From assembly GCA_001556025.1 (NCBI GenBank), contig LSIB01000190.1:169001-233000 (forward strand): a DNA stretch of 64,000 nucleotides, read 5' to 3'. The notes under the pieces are model-generated. The model had not been told where the DNA came from and made no database searches. It worked only from the letters and a program-made list of their open reading frames with translations. Shown in pieces: positions 47,676-58,361 of the stretch. Each line of letters opens with the position of its first letter. Positions within the stretch are counted from its first letter, which is position 1. The stretch is from Rhizobiales bacterium CCH3-A5. Lineage in GTDB: Bacteria > Pseudomonadota > Alphaproteobacteria > Rhizobiales > Beijerinckiaceae. Position numbers and translations under genes: made by a program.

Positions 47676-48857
47676 TTGGCACAGGCTGACCAGGCGACTC
47701 CGAGACAAGACCGTGGCCCGCGGCGCGAACAGCCCGCCCAGCGCACCGAGAGCTTCACGCGCGAGACCGTGACGCGCGATGGTTTGCCCGCCACCGAGGT
47801 CCTGCTGTCCTTCGACGACAACCGTCTCGCGAGCCTGGTCTTCGGCCATTACGACCAGAACCTGGCGCATCTCGAGCGCAGGCTCGGCGTTGTCGCCAGC
47901 CCCAACGGCAACCACCTTACCATCAAGGGTCCGCGCGAAACCGCCGAGCAGGCCGGCCGCGTGCTGAAGACGCTCTATGCGCGCGCCAAGGCAGGCGCCT
48001 CGGTCACGCTCGGCGAGGTCGATGGCGCGATCGAGGAGAGCAACGTCCAGCGCTCGCTCTTTCCCGCCGCAGACGCCGGAAAGACCTCCTTCGACGCGAT
48101 CGTGACGCGCAAGCGCGGCCCGGTGCGCGCCCGCAACGCGGCGCAGGACGCCTATCTGCGCCAGCTCAAGCGCAACGAACTGGTGCTCGCCGAAGGGCCG
48201 GCCGGCACCGGCAAGACCTGGCTCGCGGTCGGGCACGCAGTCTCGCTGATCGAGCAGGGCGTGGTCGAGCGCATGGTGCTGTCGCGCCCTGCCGTCGAGG
48301 CCGGCGAGCGGCTCGGCTTCCTGCCCGGCGACATGCGCGAGAAGGTCGATCCCTATCTCAGGCCGATCTACGACGCCCTGAACGATTTCATGGAGGCGCG
48401 CCATGTCGAGCGCGCCTTGCAGACCGGGATGATCGAGATCGCCCCGCTCGCTTTTATGCGGGGACGCACTCTGACGAATGCCGTGGTGCTGCTCGACGAG
48501 GCGCAGAACGCAACCTCGGTCCAGATGAAGATGTTCCTGACCCGCCTCGGCGAAGGCTCGCGCATGATCATCACCGGCGACCCGACGCAGATCGACTTGC
48601 CTCCCGGGCAGCGCTCGGGGCTGATCGAGGCGGTCAGGCTGCTCTCGGGCGTCGAGGGCGTCGGCCATGCCAAATTCGAGGAGGGCGACGTCGTCCGCCA
48701 TGATCTGGTGCGACGCATCGTCATGGCCTATGAGGGCGCTGCGCGCCGCGAGCGCGAGGAACGCGAGGAACGGATGCGTCCGCCTGAGCCGCCTGCGCCG
48801 ATCGAAGACGAGAGCGAAGGGCTGAAGCGCACCCTGTCGCGGGAGCGGCCGCGATGA
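47676..48857 (+). CDS. phoH: PhoH-family ATPase
   Basis: Cytoplasmic PhoH-like (PhoL type) NTPase of 393 aa, an RNA-linked ATPase often found with YbeY. Walker A is EGPAGTGKTWLAVG (Lys180), Walker B VVLLDEAQNAT; the GERLGFLPGDMREKVDPYLRP stretch is diagnostic. A charged C-terminal tail follows. TTG 47676 has AGGGAG nine bases upstream. The stop overlaps ybeY (ATGA). The phoH-ybeY-ybeX-lnt order is the conserved E. coli-like cluster. Confidence 0.94.
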   Translation: MAQADQATPRQDRGPRREQPAQRTESFTRETVTRDGLPATEVLLSFDDNRLASLVFGHYDQNLAHLERRLGVVASPNGNHLTIKGPRETAEQAGRVLKTLYARAKAGASVTLGEVDGAIEESNVQRSLFPAADAGKTSFDAIVTRKRGPVRARNAAQDAYLRQLKRNELVLAEGPAGTGKTWLAVGHAVSLIEQGVVERMVLSRPAVEAGERLGFLPGDMREKVDPYLRPIYDALNDFMEARHVERALQTGMIEIAPLAFMRGRTLTNAVVLLDEAQNATSVQMKMFLTRLGEGSRMIITGDPTQIDLPPGQRSGLIEAVRLLSGVEGVGHAKFEEGDVVRHDLVRRIVMAYEGAARREREEREERMRPPEPPAPIEDESEGLKRTLSRERPR

Positions 48858-49438
48858 ACGACCGACCTCGCGCGCGGCGCCCGGCGCCGCCTGCGACCTC
48901 CTCCACGGCCGGGGCCATCCGGCCGACGCTGTCTCTCTCGGTCAGGATCCAGGCGAAGAGCTGGCGCTCGCTCGCCGACCTGCGCCCCCTGATCGACGCG
49001 GCCACTGAGGCCGCCGTCGCGGTGTCCCCCGTCCAGCCGCTCGACGGGGCCGAACTCAGCCTGCTTTTGACCGACGACAGACGCATCCGCATCGTCAACC
49101 GCGACTGGCGCGGGTTCGACAAGGCGACCAACGTCCTCTCCTTCCCGGCCGCTCCGCCCGACAGGATCGCGCAGAGCCCCGCGCTCGGCGACGTCGTGCT
49201 CGCCTATGAGACGGTGGCGCGCGAGGCTGAGGCCGAAGGCAAGCCGATCGCCGATCACCTCAGCCATCTCGTCATTCACGGCCTGCTCCATCTGCTCGGA
49301 CAGGATCACGAGACGGACGCCGACGCCGACCGCATGGAAGCGCTCGAGATCGCCGCGCTGGCCAAGCTGGGCATCGCCGACCCTTATGCGGATTCCGAGC
49401 CGCTCGCCGAAACCCCGGTTTTTTCCAAAGCATCATGA
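48854..49438 (+). CDS. ybeY: Endoribonuclease YbeY
   Basis: Zinc-dependent single-strand endoribonuclease of 194 aa for 16S rRNA 3' maturation and ribosome quality control. The metal site is HGLLHLLGQDH (His142, His146, His152), and the family strand NRDWRGFDKATNVLSFP is present. An Arg/Pro-rich N-terminal extension of ~30 residues precedes the domain. Start and stop both overlap neighbours by 4 bp. Confidence 0.95.
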   Translation: MNDRPRARRPAPPATSSTAGAIRPTLSLSVRIQAKSWRSLADLRPLIDAATEAAVAVSPVQPLDGAELSLLLTDDRRIRIVNRDWRGFDKATNVLSFPAAPPDRIAQSPALGDVVLAYETVAREAEAEGKPIADHLSHLVIHGLLHLLGQDHETDADADRMEALEIAALAKLGIADPYADSEPLAETPVFSKAS

Positions 49439-50421
49439 GCGACGACAGTCGAACCACCGCGAACGATCAGACCGGGCGCGGCCTTGGCCATTGGCTCGGC
49501 CAGTTTCTCGACAGGCTCGGCCTGCGCGGCGGCGGCACGATCCGCGAGGACATCGCCGAAGCGCTGGCGCAGGATCAGGAGAACGGACAGTTCGCCGATC
49601 TCAGCCCCCAGGAGCGGGCGATGCTGTCCAACGTGCTCAGCCTGCGCGAGCGCCGGGTCGGCGACGTCATGATCCCGCGCGCCGACATCGTCGCGGTGCC
49701 GGGCGACGCCACGTTGGACGAGGTTCTGACCATTTTCGGCAATGCCGGGCATTCGCGCCTGCCGGTTTTCGACGATTCGCTCGATGATCCGCGCGGCATG
49801 GTCCATATCCGCGACTTCATGACCTTCATCGCCGGGCGCGCCAGAACTGGGGAGGTGACGATCCCATCCGACGCGCCGCAGCACGATCTCGCCGCGGTCG
49901 ATCTCAATTCCACCCTGGCCGCGGCGAAAATCCTGCGGCCGGTGCTCTATGTTCCGCCCTCGATGCCGGCGGTCGATCTGCTGGTCCGGATGCAGGCGAC
50001 GCGGACCCATATCGCACTGGTCATCGACGAATATGGCGGCACGGACGGGCTGGTCTCGATCGAGGATCTGGTCGAGATCGTCGTCGGCGACATCGAGGAC
50101 GAGCATGATCTCGACGACGGCCCCGCCATCGCGGCGCTTGAAGACGGGCGCTACGCGGCCGACGCCCGCGCCACTTTGGACGAACTGAAGGAGGCGACCG
50201 GCATCGACCTCTCGCAGGCCGAAATCGCCGAGGACATCGACACGCTGGGCGGGCTGATCGTGACGCTGGCCGGCCGCGTGCCCGCGCCGGGCGAAACGAT
50301 CGAGGGGCCCGAGGGTCTCGTCTTCGAGATCGTCGAGGCCGATCCGCGCCGGATCAAGCGCATCAGCATCCAGCGACGTGATTTGGAATCGGGTCCGGCG
50401 GCGCCGACGGGGGCCAATTGA
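49435..50421 (+). CDS. CorC/YbeX-type CBS and transporter-associated domain protein
   Basis: Protein of 328 aa with no membrane segment: tandem CBS domains (~70-200; [25 protein letters not shown] and [42 protein letters not shown]) and a C-terminal CorC_HlyC domain (~235-315). Linked in E. coli to magnesium handling (CorC) and ribosome homeostasis (YbeX). It overlaps ybeY by 4 bp and lnt by 1 bp. Labels such as hemolysin for this family are misleading. Confidence 0.93.
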   Translation: MSDDSRTTANDQTGRGLGHWLGQFLDRLGLRGGGTIREDIAEALAQDQENGQFADLSPQERAMLSNVLSLRERRVGDVMIPRADIVAVPGDATLDEVLTIFGNAGHSRLPVFDDSLDDPRGMVHIRDFMTFIAGRARTGEVTIPSDAPQHDLAAVDLNSTLAAAKILRPVLYVPPSMPAVDLLVRMQATRTHIALVIDEYGGTDGLVSIEDLVEIVVGDIEDEHDLDDGPAIAALEDGRYAADARATLDELKEATGIDLSQAEIAEDIDTLGGLIVTLAGRVPAPGETIEGPEGLVFEIVEADPRRIKRISIQRRDLESGPAAPTGAN

Positions 50422-52013
50422 TGCGCCTTTCGGCGGTTGCCGACGCCGTGATCCTCGCTTGGGGCTGGCGTCGGCGTTTGATCGCGCTTGTCGCGGGAGC
50501 GTCCGGCGCGCTCAGCCTACCGCCGCTCGATCTCTGGCCGCTGATCGTCCTGCCGATGACGATGGCGGTCTGGCTCATCGACGGCGCGGTCGGCGAGACG
50601 GTCTGGAGGCGGATTCGCGCGGCCGCCGCGGTTGGCTGGTGGTGGGGTTTCGGCTTCTTTCTCGCCGGCCTGTGGTGGCTCGGCGCGGCCTTTCTGGTCG
50701 AGGCCGACAAATTCGCCTGGGCGATGCCGCTCGGCGTCGTCGCGCTGCCGGCGGGTCTCGCCATCTTCCCGGCGCTGGGCTTCGCCTGCGCGCGGCTGCT
50801 CTGGCCCGTCGGGGCCGGCCGCATCCTGATGCTCGCGGTCGCGCTGGCGTCGAGCGAATGGCTGCGCGGCCATGTGCTGACCGGCTTTCCATGGAACGTC
50901 TACGGCATGATGCTGGCGGGACAGCTGCAGATCGCGCAATTCGCCTCGCTGGTCGGGCTCTACGGGCTGACGCTGGTCGCGGTCGCGATCGGGGCGGCGC
51001 CGGCGCTGCTTGGCGGGCATGAGGGCGGTCTGGCGCGCTGGCGCGCTCCGGTGGTGGCGGGTTTGGCGGTCGCTGGGCTCTTCGGCTTCGGGCTCTGGCG
51101 CATCCCGGCGCAACCCTCTCCGCCGGTCGCCGGGGTCAAGCTGCGGCTGATGCAGCCCAATCTGCCGCAGGACGCCAAGTTCAGCGCCCGCAACAGCGAG
51201 GCCATCCTTGCCCATTATCTGGCGCTGAGCGACCGGGCGACGAGCCCGACCACGCTCGGCGTCCAAAACGTGACACATCTGATCTGGCCGGAATCAGCCT
51301 TTCCCTTTCTGCTCGGGCGCACGCCGGCCGCGCTCGCGCGGATCGCCGCGCTGCTGCCGCCTGGCGCGACCCTGATCACCGGCGCGGCCCGCGCTGGCGA
51401 GGGGCTGCCGGGCGAGAGCCGGCCGCCGATCTTCAATTCGGTGCAGGTGGTCGATGACGAGGGCGTCATCCGCGCGAGCTACGACAAGGTTCATCTCGTG
51501 CCCTTCGGCGAGTATCTGCCGGCCTTCCTGGACAGGCTGATCCGCGGCGTCGGTCTGTCCGAATTCGTCTCGGTGCCGGGCGGCTTCGCGGCCGGGCCGC
51601 GGCGGCAACCGCTGGTCGTTGCCGGCCTGCCGGTGGCGGCCCCGCTGATCTGCTACGAGATCGTCTTTCCAGGCGCGGCGACGCCGCAGGGTCCGCGCCC
51701 CGGCTTCCTCCTCAACCTGACCAATGACGGCTGGTTCGGCCAGACCAGCGGGCCCTACCAGCACTTCGCCCAGGCGAGGCTGCGCGCTGTCGAGGAAGGG
51801 CTGCCTCTGGTGCGCGTCGCCAACACCGGCATCTCGGCTGTTGTCGACGCCTATGGCCGCGTCACCGGTTCCCTGGCGCTCGGAACCGAGGGCGTTCTCG
51901 ACGCTGGACTGCCCCGCAGCGGCCCAGTCACGCTCTATGCGCAGCTCGGGGATGCTCTGTTCGCAGGGCTTCTGGCCGCTTTCATGCTGCTCTCGCGCAT
52001 CTGGCGGCGCTGA
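50421..52013 (+). CDS. lnt: Apolipoprotein N-acyltransferase
   Basis: Inner-membrane enzyme of 530 aa that adds the third acyl chain to lipoproteins in the periplasm. Six or more helices (~1-210) precede a nitrilase domain with the triad Glu291 (WPESAFPF), Lys356 (YDKVHLVPFGEYLP) and Cys411 (LICYEIVFPG); one C-terminal helix closes it. ATG 50421 shares a base with the corC stop. It is the last gene of the miaB-to-lnt series. Confidence 0.96.
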   Translation: MRLSAVADAVILAWGWRRRLIALVAGASGALSLPPLDLWPLIVLPMTMAVWLIDGAVGETVWRRIRAAAAVGWWWGFGFFLAGLWWLGAAFLVEADKFAWAMPLGVVALPAGLAIFPALGFACARLLWPVGAGRILMLAVALASSEWLRGHVLTGFPWNVYGMMLAGQLQIAQFASLVGLYGLTLVAVAIGAAPALLGGHEGGLARWRAPVVAGLAVAGLFGFGLWRIPAQPSPPVAGVKLRLMQPNLPQDAKFSARNSEAILAHYLALSDRATSPTTLGVQNVTHLIWPESAFPFLLGRTPAALARIAALLPPGATLITGAARAGEGLPGESRPPIFNSVQVVDDEGVIRASYDKVHLVPFGEYLPAFLDRLIRGVGLSEFVSVPGGFAAGPRRQPLVVAGLPVAAPLICYEIVFPGAATPQGPRPGFLLNLTNDGWFGQTSGPYQHFAQARLRAVEEGLPLVRVANTGISAVVDAYGRVTGSLALGTEGVLDAGLPRSGPVTLYAQLGDALFAGLLAAFMLLSRIWRR

Positions 52014-52143
52014 TCATCCCATCTGGAACTTTTTTTGCGAGGATGGATGGTGGTTCTCCATGGAACCATGTAAATTGACAAAATGAAATCCCTTCTGCGG
52101 GATTGAAGGTGACCGATCCAAAGCCGTCCAGGGACCGCCGCTG

Positions 52144-52560
52144 ATGATAGTCAAAAAGGTGCCGAACCCGATCGACCGCCATGTCGGAGCCCGCGTGCGC
52201 ATGCGCCGCATGCTCGCCGGCGTCAGCCAGGAAAGGCTCGGCGAGGGCCTCGGCCTCACCTTCCAGCAGGTGCAGAAATACGAGAAGGGCTCGAACCGGA
52301 TCAGCGCCAGCCGGCTGCAGCAGATCGCCAAGATGCTCGACGTGCCGGTGTCGTTCTTCTTCGACGGCGCGCCGACCGGCGACATGCCCCAGGGCGGTTT
52401 CTCCGATGCAGCCTCGACGGCTTATGTCTCGGACTTCCTCGCCACCAGCGAGGGCGTGCAGTTGACCAAGGCTTTCGTCCGCATCAAGAGCGCTCGCGTG
52501 CGCCGTCGGATCGTCGACCTTGTCGAGGCTCTGGCCGAGGAAGACAGCGGAATCGCCTGA
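52144..52560 (+). CDS. XRE-family transcriptional regulator (PraR-like)
   Basis: Regulator of 138 aa. Residues ~12-68 are a Cro/C1 helix-turn-helix (VRMRRMLAGVSQERLGEGLGLTFQQVQKYEKGSNRISASRLQQIAKML), followed by a conserved VSFFFDGAP linker and a helical tail ending RIVDLVEALAEED. This size and sequence match the conserved alphaproteobacterial regulators that include PraR of Azorhizobium and Rhizobium, which control attachment and quorum sensing. It sits between lnt and metK, as I recall for related genomes. The 130 bp upstream contain the inverted repeat AATCCC / GGGATT (52087-52104) and a T-run; no sure promoter. Confidence 0.85.
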   Translation: MIVKKVPNPIDRHVGARVRMRRMLAGVSQERLGEGLGLTFQQVQKYEKGSNRISASRLQQIAKMLDVPVSFFFDGAPTGDMPQGGFSDAASTAYVSDFLATSEGVQLTKAFVRIKSARVRRRIVDLVEALAEEDSGIA

Positions 52561-52571
52561 TCCGGTGTCTT

Positions 52572-52593
52572 TTCGTTCGTCAGGACGAACGAA
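52572..52593. promoter_or_regulatory. Perfect palindrome between the XRE gene and metK
   Basis: Arms TTCGTTCGTC and GACGAACGAA (10 bp each, perfect) about a 2 bp centre AG, 11 bp after the XRE stop and ~130 bp before metK. There is no T-run after it, and a hairpin would have a strained loop, so a protein-binding operator seems more likely than a terminator. The binding protein is unknown. Confidence 0.5.
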
Positions 52594-52721
52594 GCTCCCG
52601 ATAAACGGATTGTCCGGCTTGACGGCGAACGCGTCCGCTGCAAAGAGGGTGCCCGTTTTCGCCGGCTGATCGTCCGCCCGGGCCGATCGGTCGCCTCTCC
52701 TCACCGAAGGATGCCTAGCCC

Positions 52722-53927
<1,206 letters not shown>

Positions 53928-53952
53928 CCGCATTCGCGATCGAGCGCTATCG

Positions 53953-53978
53953 GGCCGGAGCTTCGCTCCGGCCTTTTT
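53953..53978 (+). terminator. Rho-independent terminator of metK
   Basis: Perfect 9 bp stem GGCCGGAGC / GCTCCGGCC with a 3 nt loop TTC, followed by TTTTT. It lies 25 bp after the metK stop, so trmB probably has its own promoter. Confidence 0.92.
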
Positions 53979-54007
53979 CTTTCGGCCAGCGTCATCTAAG
54001 AGCGCGC

Positions 54008-54700
54008 ATGACCGACGACCATCACGACGAGCGCGCCTTCTTCGGCCGGCGCAAGGGCAAGGCGCTGCGGCCGGGACAGAGCGCGCAGATCGAGGGCACG
54101 TTGCCGCGCCTGCGCCTGCCCGAGGGCGACATTGCCGATCTCGGGCCGCTGTTTCCGCGTCCGGTGACGGCGGTGCGGCTCGAAATCGGCTTCGGCGGCG
54201 GCGAGCATCTGCTGCACCGCATGCGTGAAAACCCCGGGATCGGCTTCATCGGAGTCGAGCCCTTCGTCAACGGCATGGCGAAGTTCCTCGGCGTCATCGA
54301 GCGCGACGGGCTTGACAACATCCGGCTCTGGGACGGCGACGCGGCCCTGCTGCTGCCGCGCCTGCCTGCAGGCTCGCTCGACGCGGTCGATCTGCTCTAC
54401 CCCGACCCCTGGCCCAAGCGCCGCCAACGCAAGCGCCGTTTCGTCTCGGAGCGGACGCTCGGCCTTCTGGCGCGGGCGCTGGCGCCGAACGGGCGCTTCC
54501 GCTTCGCGAGCGACATCGACGATTATGTCGGCTGGACGTTGTCGCGGCTGCTGGCCTCGCCCGATTTCGATTGGACGGATGAGCGCGCAGACGACTGGCG
54601 GCAGCCTTATCCCGGCTGGGTGCGGACGCGCTACGAGGCCAAGGCCGTCGCCGCCGGCCGCGTGCCGAGCTATCTCACTGCTGTGCGTCGCGCATCCTGA
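54008..54700 (+). CDS. trmB: tRNA (guanine-N7-)-methyltransferase
   Basis: SAM-dependent class I methyltransferase forming m7G46 in tRNA, 230 aa. The SAM loop is RLEIGFGGGEHL, and the family motif is LLYPDPWPKRRQRKRRFVS, with the catalytic Asp/Pro region. TrmB begins with an FFGRRKGKALRPGQ stretch typical of rhizobia. Its last 26 bp overlap the 3' end of the DUF2336 gene on the other strand. Confidence 0.95.
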   Translation: MTDDHHDERAFFGRRKGKALRPGQSAQIEGTLPRLRLPEGDIADLGPLFPRPVTAVRLEIGFGGGEHLLHRMRENPGIGFIGVEPFVNGMAKFLGVIERDGLDNIRLWDGDAALLLPRLPAGSLDAVDLLYPDPWPKRRQRKRRFVSERTLGLLARALAPNGRFRFASDIDDYVGWTLSRLLASPDFDWTDERADDWRQPYPGWVRTRYEAKAVAAGRVPSYLTAVRRAS

Positions 54701-55763
54701 GGAAGCCGAGCACCCGCTGCGCGGTCGAGGTCTGCAGGCTCCGGAAGCTCTGGCGCGCCTTCTCGACGGCGGAATCCGATTTGCCGAGATCCTTGCGCAG
54801 GCCGATCAGCGCCCGCGTCGTCTCCCAGGACCAGCCGAGCCCGCGCGCCACCAGCAGAACCGCGTCGCGGTCGGGCCCGAGGATGACCTGCTCGGTCGCC
54901 GGCAGCCCCAGTTGCGCCAGCACGGAGACCGCGCCCATGGCGTGCTCGGTCGCGCCGGCCAAGGCGAATTCGGCGACCTTGGCTTCGTTCAGCAGTCCGG
55001 CTTCGTTGAGGCGGTTGATTTCGGCCAGCGCCGCGCTGATCTTGCCGATGTCGTCGCCGATCTGGGCCTGGGCCGCGACCGCGACGGCGCCGCGCTCGAT
55101 CGCGCCATCGACCGCGCCGGCCATGGCCGGTTCCATCGAGGCGCTGAGCCGCCGCCGCGCCGAGTTCTTCGCTGCGGCCATGAGCTGGTCGCCGAGTTCG
55201 GAGGGGATGTCGCGCCGCGTGCCGAGCGTCGCCTGCAGCGCGTCGTCCTGCACCGCGCGCATCACCAGCACGCCCATGCCGTGGCGCGAGAAGCGCGCGC
55301 TCTGGTTGGAGGCGACCGCATGGGTGACGACGCGGCCGCCGCGCAGGATGAGGAAGTCCGTCACCGGCTCGCCGAGATCGGGCCGCTCGGTGATGGCGAG
55401 CATGTGGTCGCGACCTTTGGCGGCCGAGATTGCGACGAGGTCCTGGTCGCTCAGCCGCGGCGAGGCGATCAGGACCGGCCGCGCCACCGCGATTTCGTCG
55501 AGCGCGAGCTGGCGCACGACGCCGCCCGGCGCATTGGGAACATCCGCCAGCCGTTCGGCCAGTTCGATGCGGGCGCGCACTTCGATGGCGCGCGAAAGCC
55601 GGCCGATGACGACGTCGAAGACGCTGACCTGATCTTCGGCCATGCCGCTGGCCGTGCTCAGGAACAGATCCGTCAGACGCGCCAGGATCTGGACGCGCTC
55701 CTCGCCCGAGCCACGCACCATCGTTGCTTCGAGATCGCGCAACAGCGCGCTGACCGAACTCAT
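54675..55763 (-). CDS. DUF2336 family protein
   Basis: Predicted soluble helical protein of 362 aa belonging to DUF2336, a family restricted largely to alphaproteobacteria. Recognisable parts are LTDLFLSTASGMAEDQVSVFDVVIGRLSRAIEVRARIELAERLAD and the HEAT-like stretch with repeated AVA/ISAAKG units; the C-terminus (GLSWETTRALIGLRKDLG-like) is conserved. The function is unknown, though relatives appear near cell-cycle and motility genes. ATG 55763 begins MSSVSALLRDLEATM; the in-frame upstream codons look like leader. It is divergent from the rimP leader promoter. Confidence 0.82.
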   Translation of the reverse strand: MSSVSALLRDLEATMVRGSGEERVQILARLTDLFLSTASGMAEDQVSVFDVVIGRLSRAIEVRARIELAERLADVPNAPGGVVRQLALDEIAVARPVLIASPRLSDQDLVAISAAKGRDHMLAITERPDLGEPVTDFLILRGGRVVTHAVASNQSARFSRHGMGVLVMRAVQDDALQATLGTRRDIPSELGDQLMAAAKNSARRRLSASMEPAMAGAVDGAIERGAVAVAAQAQIGDDIGKISAALAEINRLNEAGLLNEAKVAEFALAGATEHAMGAVSVLAQLGLPATEQVILGPDRDAVLLVARGLGWSWETTRALIGLRKDLGKSDSAVEKARQSFRSLQTSTAQRVLGFLRMRDAQQ

Positions 55764-55871
55764 CCCGCAACCCCACTCAAACCGAACACGGTCATGTTGA
55801 CGCACAAGAATGACCATCGCGTTAGCGCCGGTGCAGAAACGCGAAGGTGGTCGTCGCTCCGGAAAGGCGGC

Positions 55872-55900
55872 TTGCATGGAACCTCAAGGCGGACTAAATA
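55872..55900 (+). promoter_or_regulatory. Sigma-70-type promoter before the rimP-truB operon
   Basis: TTGCAT (55872-55877), a 17 bp spacer, and TAAATA (55895-55900). The predicted start is near 55907, about 138 bp before the rimP ATG and only ~33 bp before a strong terminator hairpin. Confidence 0.6.
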
Positions 55901-55939
55901 GCGCGTAACAGCTCTGGTAACGGCGCAAGCCGACGATCA

Positions 55940-55968
55940 AGAGTGGGCCTGCCGGCCCGCTCTTTTTT
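55940..55968 (+). terminator. Terminator/attenuator in the rimP leader
   Basis: Stem AGAGTGGGCC / GGCCCGCTCT (10 pairs, one T-G wobble), loop TGCC, then TTTTTT. A small GNRA-capped hairpin CGGC-GCAA-GCCG (55921-55932) precedes it. No plus-strand gene ends here, since the gene upstream is on the minus strand. It therefore either attenuates the operon or ends a ~62 nt RNA that starts at the promoter at 55872-55900. Confidence 0.75.
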
Positions 55969-56044
55969 GTTGGGCGGACGCTTGTTCCGGAGCGGGGATC
56001 TCAGAATTTGGAGCGTGTCGACGCTCCAAACAGGCAGCCCGGAC

Positions 56045-56746
56045 ATGAACGACCCGATTTCACCGGATCAGGACCATCGCATCGTCGTCGAAAGCGGCGT
56101 CGCCGCGCGCGTCGCCGCGATCGTGGAGCCGGCGATCGTCGATCTCGGCTACAGGCTGGTGCGCGTGCGCGTCACCGGCCAGAACGGCTGCACGGTCCAG
56201 ATCATGGCCGAGCGGCCTGACGGCACGATGAATGTCGAGGGCTGCGAGGCGGTCAGCCAGGCGGTCTCGCCGGCGCTCGATGTCGACGATCCGATCCAGG
56301 CGGCCTATCATCTCGAAATCTCGTCGCCCGGGATCGACCGGCCGCTGGTGCGCGCAGGCGATTTCGAGCGCTGGGCCGGGCATCTCGCCAAGATCGAAAC
56401 CGAACAGGTCGTCGCAGGACGCAAGCGTTTTCGCGGCATCCTTCGCGGAATCGACGGGCCGAATGCCCTGCTCGCCCGCGACGATGCGAAGTCGGACGAG
56501 GAGCGCGACGTCGCGATCCCGATGGCGCTCATCGCAGATGCCCGTCTCGTGCTGACCGATGCGCTCGTCACCGAATCGCTCAGGCGCGGCAAGGCTGGTC
56601 TTCCGCCCGAGATGCCGGCGGTCGATGAGATCCCGGCGCCGCCGAAGGGCAGGAAGAAATCGCTGGGACCGCGTCCCGACAAGGCCCCGGCCTTGCCTAG
56701 AAAGCGCGGACCGGCTCCGCACGAAACAGACAACGAAGAGGAGTGA
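56045..56746 (+). CDS. rimP: Ribosome maturation factor RimP
   Basis: Needed for 30S subunit maturation. The 233 aa protein has the N-terminal RimP domain ([23 protein letters not shown] .. [13 protein letters not shown] .. [23 protein letters not shown]) and an SH3-like C-domain ([14 protein letters not shown]), then a Lys/Pro-rich tail of ~50 residues typical of rhizobia. ATG 56045 starts a conserved motif. It is the first gene of the operon. GAGGAG near its 3' end is the SD of nusA. Confidence 0.94.
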   Translation: MNDPISPDQDHRIVVESGVAARVAAIVEPAIVDLGYRLVRVRVTGQNGCTVQIMAERPDGTMNVEGCEAVSQAVSPALDVDDPIQAAYHLEISSPGIDRPLVRAGDFERWAGHLAKIETEQVVAGRKRFRGILRGIDGPNALLARDDAKSDEERDVAIPMALIADARLVLTDALVTESLRRGKAGLPPEMPAVDEIPAPPKGRKKSLGPRPDKAPALPRKRGPAPHETDNEEE

Positions 56747-56751
56747 GCGTC

Positions 56752-58347
56752 ATGGTCGTCAGCGCCAACAGGCTCGAACTGCTGCAGATCGCCGATGCGG
56801 TCGCCCGCGAAAAGTCGATCGACCGGCAGATCGTCGTCGATGCGATGCAGGACGCAATCGCCAAGGCGGCCCGTTCGCGCTACGGCGCCGAGACGGACGT
56901 CCATGCCGAGATCAACACCAAGACCGGCGAACTGCGTCTCGCCCGCCACCTGCAGGTGGTGGATCAGGTCGAGAACGGCGCGATCGAAATCACGGTCGCC
57001 GAGGCCAAGCGCCACAACCCGGCCGCCCAGGTCGGCGACATCATCGCCGATCCGCTGCCGCCCTTCGATTTCGGCCGCATCGCCGCCCAGTCGGCCAAGC
57101 AGGTCATCGTGCAGAAGGTGCGCGAGGCCGAGCGCGACCGGCAATACGACGAATACAAGGACCGCATCGGCGAGATCGTCAACGGCGCGGTCAAGCGCGT
57201 CGAATATGGCAACGTCTTCGTCGATCTCGGCCGCGGCGAGGCGATCATCCGCCGCGACGAGATGATTCCGCGCGAGACCTTCAAGGTCGGCGATCGCGCC
57301 CGCGCCTATGTTTATGACGTGCGCCGCGAGCCGCGCGGCCCGCAGATCTTTCTGTCGCGCACCCATCCGCAGTTCATGGCCAAGCTCTTCGGGCAGGAAG
57401 TGCCGGAGATCTACGACGGCATCGTCGAGGTCAAGGCGGTCGCCCGCGACCCAGGCTCGCGCGCCAAGATCGCGGTGATCAGCCGCGATTCCTCGATCGA
57501 CCCGGTCGGCGCCTGCGTCGGCATGCGCGGCTCGCGCGTGCAGGCCGTCGTCGGCGAATTGCAGGGCGAGAAGATCGACATCATCCCGTGGTCGCCCGAC
57601 ATCGCGACCTTCGTCGTCAACGCGCTGCAGCCGGCCGAGGTCGCCAAGGTCGTGCTCGACGAAGAGGCCGACAAGATCGAGGTCGTGGTGCCCGACGAGC
57701 AGCTCTCGCTCGCCATCGGCCGGCGCGGGCAGAATGTCCGCCTCGCCTCGCAGCTCACCGGCTGGGACATCGACATCCTGACCGAGGCCGAGGAATCGGA
57801 GCGCCGCCAGAAGGAGTTCCTGAGCCGCACCGAGATCTTCATGAATGCGCTCAACGTCGACGAGACGGTCGGCCAGTTGCTGGCGTCGGAAGGCTTCCGC
57901 ACGGTCGAGGAGGTCGCCTATGTCGAGGCCTCCGAGCTCGCCTCGATCGAGGGCTTCGACGAAGACACCGCAGCCGAGATCCAGTCGCGCGCGCAGGACT
58001 ATCTCGCCGCCATCGAGGCCGAGTTCGACGAGAAGCGCATCGCGCTCGGCGTCGAGGACGAATTGCGCGAGGTCGAGGGCGTCACCACGGCGATAATGGT
58101 GGCGCTGGGCGAGAACGAGGTGAAGACCGTCGAGGATCTCGCCGGCTGCGCCACCGACGATCTCGTCGGCTGGACCGAGCGCAAGGATGGCGAGAGCACC
58201 CGCCATGCCGGCTATCTCGACGGCTTCGACCTGTCGCGGCATGACGCCGAGGCCATGGTCATGGCCGCCCGCGTCAAGGCCGGCTGGATCGAGGCGCCTG
58301 TCGCCGAGGAGGCCGAGCCGGCCGAAGGCGAGGCCGCCGAGGTCTGA
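56752..58347 (+). CDS. nusA: Transcription termination/antitermination protein NusA
   Basis: RNA polymerase-binding elongation factor of 531 aa. Order: N-terminal domain ([23 protein letters not shown]), S1 domain (~135-200), KH1/KH2 (~210-345; [29 protein letters not shown]), and two C-terminal helix-hairpin-helix acidic repeats (~365-510). ATG 56752 was chosen over GTG 56743 because GAGGAG (56733-56740 area) is well spaced for it and the family begins here. NusA is a plausible regulator of the terminator upstream of rimP. Confidence 0.96.
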   Translation: MVVSANRLELLQIADAVAREKSIDRQIVVDAMQDAIAKAARSRYGAETDVHAEINTKTGELRLARHLQVVDQVENGAIEITVAEAKRHNPAAQVGDIIADPLPPFDFGRIAAQSAKQVIVQKVREAERDRQYDEYKDRIGEIVNGAVKRVEYGNVFVDLGRGEAIIRRDEMIPRETFKVGDRARAYVYDVRREPRGPQIFLSRTHPQFMAKLFGQEVPEIYDGIVEVKAVARDPGSRAKIAVISRDSSIDPVGACVGMRGSRVQAVVGELQGEKIDIIPWSPDIATFVVNALQPAEVAKVVLDEEADKIEVVVPDEQLSLAIGRRGQNVRLASQLTGWDIDILTEAEESERRQKEFLSRTEIFMNALNVDETVGQLLASEGFRTVEEVAYVEASELASIEGFDEDTAAEIQSRAQDYLAAIEAEFDEKRIALGVEDELREVEGVTTAIMVALGENEVKTVEDLAGCATDDLVGWTERKDGESTRHAGYLDGFDLSRHDAEAMVMAARVKAGWIEAPVAEEAEPAEGEAAEV

Positions 58348-58361
58348 GACGGATCATCGCG

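Noticed and set aside
52561..52721. SAM-II, SAM/SAH or SAM-V riboswitch before metK
   Set aside because: No pseudoknot consensus could be recognised; only the palindrome at 52572-52593 stands out. An Rfam scan would settle it.
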